The notes under the pieces are model-generated. The model saw only the letters and a program-made list of their open reading frames with translations, did no database searches and had not been told where the DNA came from. Source: Beroe forskalii (Eukaryota > Ctenophora > Nuda > Beroida > Beroidae). Taken from it: a DNA stretch of 64,000 bases. The stretch covers positions 124,001-188,000 of the forward strand of contig WFMF01000094.1 of the NCBI GenBank assembly GCA_011033025.1, read 5' to 3'. Within the stretch, counting starts at the first letter, position 1. The number at the start of each line of letters is the position of its first letter. The position numbers and the translations under genes were made by a program. Shown here piece by piece: positions 60,326-64,000 of this stretch.

Positions 60326-60372
60326 AGTCGCGTCATTATCATAGTTTAGAATGGTGACTCGGTGAAGTCACT
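60326..60372 (+). repeat. CRE-core dispersed element, copy 9
   Basis: GAGTCGCGTCATTATCATAG, then TTTAGAATGGTGACT, then CGGTGAAGTCACTCGCC. It is 250 bp from copy 8 and in the opposite orientation. Confidence 0.65.
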
Positions 60373-61877
60373 CGCCTACGCCTCGTCCACAGCACGTTGT
60401 GGGTACATGAGGGAAATGGTCTAAAGTAGAGGTACTTAGTGTACTCTCTTATATTATAATTCCACCATTCGGAGTTCTGGGGTGCATTCAGTCTAATATT
60501 ATAACAGGATGCAGCATAAATAGTCAGCAGACGTCACGACAGCTGCTGGTTTAAAGAGCTACTATAATAGTACTAGTAGGGCCAAGGACACCATTAGCAA
60601 AAATTCCGTGGAAGAATTCCCATTTTTGAATTAAGTTTTGGAGCTTCATGGTAAATTGGATACAGAAGTAGGTTTCCATAATTGCCTGAAATTAGTAAAT
60701 TTCAAAGGAGATAAGAAGAAAGGAAGTCGCAAGAATTGAGTTTCTGTTACAACACTATAGAAAGTAAAGAAGGATAGAAATTATGGCTTTAGAAGAATAC
60801 AGGATGAAAAAAAGGAAAACTGCTATATTATCCTCTACAGTTATCCTAAGATAACTATTAGCTATGATAATTTAAAGTTCAACAGCAGTGAGTGGCCAAT
60901 GTAGCAAAATGAAGCCCTAATTTTGTCGCGAATAATTTCTGCTAATTCCGACTGTTTTCTATATTGTCAATAATGAAATTCATCTATCAACGTTAAAATG
61001 TTCAATTCTTAACAAATTGAATTTTCATTTGGAAGAAGTTCTGAAAAATAAAAACAGATAAAAAGCAAATACATAAATTGAAGTCAATCTCAATGGTCCC
61101 TTGGCAATTTTTCAACTTCAAGGAAGAAAGTCAGGTAAATCAGTTCAATTTGGATCTCAAAAAACTTGCCATAGGCGCATGGACACATAGAGTGCTTGTG
61201 AAAAAAAATTAAGGGACTAAGACCTTTTCGGTTTCGGTGGAAGAGGAGAGGAGGTATCAACGATATTTGAATTTCAATCTGAAATTATCAAAATTCAGTT
61301 TCAGCTCAAGAATTGACTCCTTCGTTGTACAATGAATGAAATGTCCTACATACTGCAGCTAAATATTAGATCAGCGCCTAGAAAAGCGTGAAGACACGTA
61401 GCTTAACAGTAAAATGAGTCTGTTCTATAATAATACGCTAGTGATCGTGTTTTAGAAAGCTTTTAAAGCACGAAAGCATTATCATACGTTGCAAAAATAT
61501 ATCAGATGATGTTTTCATATGATATATACTCATACAATTAATACAAGTAGTACTCATACAAGACAAAAGGTCATAGTATGTCACTTTGCCCTAGCACCGG
61601 GAAGGTCTAATGCTGATCTTCTGTCAGTCTTGCGCAAGCAAGGAAGTGTGAAGTAAATTTGGGATGGCAGAACAAAAACAGAACATACAATACAGAGCAA
61701 ACAGAAAAACGGTCAAACTGGCCTATGAAGTGATCAAATTGCAGTAATTCCTTTATACCTACCTTTATACAGCAGTAGACCTAGTAGATTAAACACAAAT
61801 ATACAGGTAAACAAAGTGATATGCAGCTCAGAACACAACTATTATATACCGCCACTAAACACCGTCTAGACGGCTGC

Positions 61878-61930
61878 GAGTGACGTCATTATCAGAGTTT
61901 AAAGTGGTAAGTTGGTGACGTTTAACCGCC
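61878..61930 (+). repeat. CRE-core dispersed element, copy 10
   Basis: The best-preserved plus-strand copy: GAGTGACGTCATTATCAGAG, TTTAAAGTGGTAAG, TTGGTGACGTTTAACCGCC. ATTATATA and GAGTATATATG flank it about 35-50 bp away on either side. Confidence 0.7.
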
Positions 61931-62442
61931 TGCTCGGCTCCGTGCACCACATCACCGGAACCAGCGTGGCAGAGCTCCGAGTATATATGATTGATGTTGA
62001 GAAGCAGCGAACATACAATCATCATGCTACTCACCGGACATGTGTGTGATGTGTCATTCTGTGAAGAAAGATGGAAATTATAGTGCGCTGACTGTGCGCG
62101 GAATATGGTAGATACTGGCAATGAATATTAGATCCTGGAAGTCTTGTCGTTAATTAAGTGAGTAATTATAGGAGATACGAGAGATAGATGAAAAGGATTA
62201 AAATACCCATAGCTGAGCAGCATGCTTGGCTATAAAACACTGGCATCAACTCCAGGAAGTATTATAACCATATGATCATGCAACTTTCTAACACAGATAA
62301 CCATCACATTCAGGTTTCATATAACATCTTCACAGCACCACAACAGCAACGCCAACTGGAACGAATAACAAAATATATATCTCATTGAAGCATTGAATAT
62401 GCTGAGTCTTGCGCGCGTGAAGCTGCAAATGACAGTATGCGA

Positions 62443-62490
62443 CCTCACGTCACTAACGGATAACTTAAAACCGTGACTATGACGTCACAC
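62443..62490 (-). repeat. CRE-core dispersed element, copy 11
   Basis: On the minus strand: GTGACGTCATAGTCACGG, TTTTAAGTTATCC, then GTTAGTGACGTGAGG. ACTATATAAC lies about 37 bp beyond. Confidence 0.6.
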
Positions 62491-62643
62491 GTACAGCGGA
62501 ACAACACCCTGCTCGCATTCATAGAACTATATAACACGAGGACCATATCAAAATAGAGCTGTCAAGATATAATGTACACGAGCAGCTCGAATATGTTTCA
62601 TATAATTATATCCCGAATAGTATTAGCATATTATAGGTGTTCA

Positions 62644-62688
62644 GAGTGACGTCATAGTGATAGTTTGAAATGTTGAGTTGATGACTGA
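62644..62688 (+). repeat. CRE-core dispersed element, copy 12
   Basis: GAGTGACGTCATAGTGATAG, TTTGAAATGTTGAG, TTGATGACTG. It shares the ATAGT variant of the core with copy 11, 200 bp away and inverted relative to it. Confidence 0.6.
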
Positions 62689-63029
62689 AATTATAGTAAC
62701 TGCTCTGATTTTTTTGTGAGCATATTATAACGTTAATAAATTGCTCTCGAGTCGCAATATAATGGTTGCTTGAAATCAGAGATTTCATGAACATAGATAA
62801 AATGGTGCACTGAAAAGTTATAAATGTCGCCTTATATCTTCATCTATTTTATGTGTTGAAAATAATATGATAACTTGTAAAGTTGTAAACTGCGTTGCAA
62901 TACAAACAGACAGGATGAAATGCATGTTTTCTGGGTTGCTACGCAGGATGATGTGGATAAAGTAATAATAATCGGGGTTTCCGGCATGCCATACGACATT
63001 GTACTGAACTTTACATAGAACCGTACAAA

Positions 63030-63160
63030 CCCGATTCCCGGACTTTATGCCGACACTGGACCATATGCCGACTCCGAAAAACCCCTGGTCGGCATAAAGT
63101 CCAAAAATGGACTTTATACCGACACTGGACATTTTACCGACATGATTTCCCGGACTTATA
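63030..63160. repeat. Short repeats built on ACTTTATGCCGACACTGGA
   Basis: Four direct or inverted copies of the motif in 130 bp, including GGACTTTATGCCGAC and its complement GTCGGCATAAAGTCC. It lies about 90 bp past the end of the MULE ORF and may be that element's subterminal region. Confidence 0.55.
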
Positions 63161-63244
63161 AAAACACAAAATATAATTGCAAAGATAATATGATCAGTAT
63201 AATATCACACACATAACAATCAAATACATAAGATCACTCATTAT

Positions 63245-64000
63245 CTAAATCAAACTACCCACAACTTTCAGATATCTTACAATACTATAATCATCGTACT
63301 TGTCAACAACCCTCTGGAGACGTTCATCGTAGTTGATCCACTTCTTCTGTCGAGTAGGAGGGGGATCCCTGGTCATGTGCTTCACGATCTTCAGCTCTGT
63401 GAGTGAGTGCTCCAGCTTCAAGGCATCCAGGAAGGACCAGATGGTGGGGTTGGTGCAGGTCACAATGCTCTTGAAGCCATTGTGCCATCCCTCCGCAAGG
63501 TTGGAAGACCGAGGTAGACCGCAGATGGTGGCATCAAACTGGTTCCATCCCAACTGGTCGAAGAGAGGTCTGGTAGAGGAAGTCCCCAGCCAGGTGTGCT
63601 CCATGTAGGCAGCAAAGGAGTCCATCTCTGAAGGAAGGAGAGGTTTGAGGTGCCGCCAAGCCATGTCGACATCACCGGGAGGAACGAAGGGGAGAGCTCC
63701 TACCATCTGGAAGGACTTCCGGACTGCCGAACCCACCACTCTGTACTCAGGGACCAGGTCTGTTGAAGCGAACTTCCTCCAGAGTGCTTGCTTGAAATGG
63801 AAGTAGCAGCCACGGATGGTGGTTCCTGGCCAGACAGAGAGAACAGCGTTGCGGAGACCGGTCTCGTAGTCAGTGAGGACGCTGTCAGGGTAGAAGGGTC
63901 CATGAGTGTCCAGCTCCTCCAGGAGGTTGGTGTAGAGGGCTTCTGACTTCCCAGGAAGGAGTCCGTAGGCACAGGGAATCCGCCACCCATCATCCAGGAG
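63245..64000 (-). CDS. MULE-type transposase, C-terminal part (cut by window edge)
   Basis: An open frame of 251 codons running in from the window end to a stop at 63245. It belongs to a Mutator-like element transposase, which cuts and pastes DNA using a DDE catalytic site. The visible part has the family blocks in order: PCAYGLLPGKSEALY, a second catalytic aspartate in VLTDYETGLRNAV, a CX2H motif in GCYFHFKQALWRK, and a downstream NLAEGWHNGFK block. The last is typical of animal MULEs that often carry a FLYWCH finger N-terminally; that part would lie outside the window. The frame is uninterrupted over the visible length, so the copy may be recent. The ORF starting at 63739 is only an internal methionine of this frame. 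Confidence 0.88.
   Translation of the reverse strand, partial: LLDDGWRIPCAYGLLPGKSEALYTNLLEELDTHGPFYPDSVLTDYETGLRNAVLSVWPGTTIRGCYFHFKQALWRKFASTDLVPEYRVVGSAVRKSFQMVGALPFVPPGDVDMAWRHLKPLLPSEMDSFAAYMEHTWLGTSSTRPLFDQLGWNQFDATICGLPRSSNLAEGWHNGFKSIVTCTNPTIWSFLDALKLEHSLTELKIVKHMTRDPPPTRQKKWINYDERLQRVVDKYDDYSIVRYLKVVGSLI

Larger units (their letters stand above)
57600..62950. other. Intergenic, rich in CRE-core elements
   Basis: No supported coding exon over 5.3 kb. Six CRE-core copies lie at 58149, 60078, 60326, 61878, 62443 and 62644, most flanked by TATATA-type sequence. ORFs of 60-90 aa overlap these elements or AT-rich DNA and are unsupported. Confidence 0.5.

Overview
The window reads as nuclear DNA of a multicellular animal. 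It has GT-AG introns of roughly 100 bp to several kb, AAUAAA-type poly(A) signals, metazoan genes (the ciliary LRR protein DRC5/TCTE1, a ZNF608/ZNF609 (scribbler)-like regulator, cytosolic phosphoglucomutase) and a dense load of DNA transposons, foldback elements, MITEs and minisatellites. No sequence here fixes the species. A marine invertebrate is a reasonable guess, but it is only a guess.

Layout: (1) 0.98-5.9 kb, plus strand: a five-exon ankyrin-repeat protein of about 890 aa with an unrecognised C-terminal half. Its introns hold a 1.0 kb foldback element and a tRNA-derived SINE head. (2) 5.97-9.1 kb: a ~345-bp complex satellite, three units in one orientation and three in the other, around a 1.2 kb spacer. 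(3) 9.1-15.2 kb: intergenic, with minisatellite, hairpins and the first copies of a short dispersed element carrying a TGACGTCA core. (4) 15.26-20.0 kb, plus strand: a twelve-exon major facilitator transporter of 471 aa, OFA/monocarboxylate-like. (5) 20.86-24.64 kb: a 3.8 kb foldback element with a 5-bp target duplication. (6) 25.4-26.0 kb: an 18-bp minisatellite. (7) 27.4-29.6 kb, minus strand: exons of an unrecognised membrane protein. (8) 29.7-36.4 kb: satellite, minisatellites and MITEs. (9) 37.5-43.3 kb, plus strand: DRC5/TCTE1 in seven exons. One intron carries a foldback inserted into a remnant of another foldback; another carries a small opposite-strand membrane-protein gene. (10) 43.96-45.1 kb: a 0.57 kb tandem duplication. 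(11) 45.9-52.2 kb, minus strand: the ZNF608/609-like gene, whose first intron holds a 1.7 kb 23-bp minisatellite. (12) 55.0-56.7 kb, minus strand: an intronless phosphoglucomutase-1 ORF with a tandem duplication upstream. (13) 57.6-63 kb: intergenic, rich in the TGACGTCA-core element. (14) 63.2-64.0 kb, minus strand: the 3' part of a MULE transposase, cut by the window edge.

The genes do not form a pathway; this is an ordinary animal gene neighbourhood. The unusual content is in the repeats: at least twelve copies of a ~50-bp CRE-containing element, three foldback families of which two share a common ~30-bp motif, and several unrelated minisatellites sharing a GGTGTCA core.
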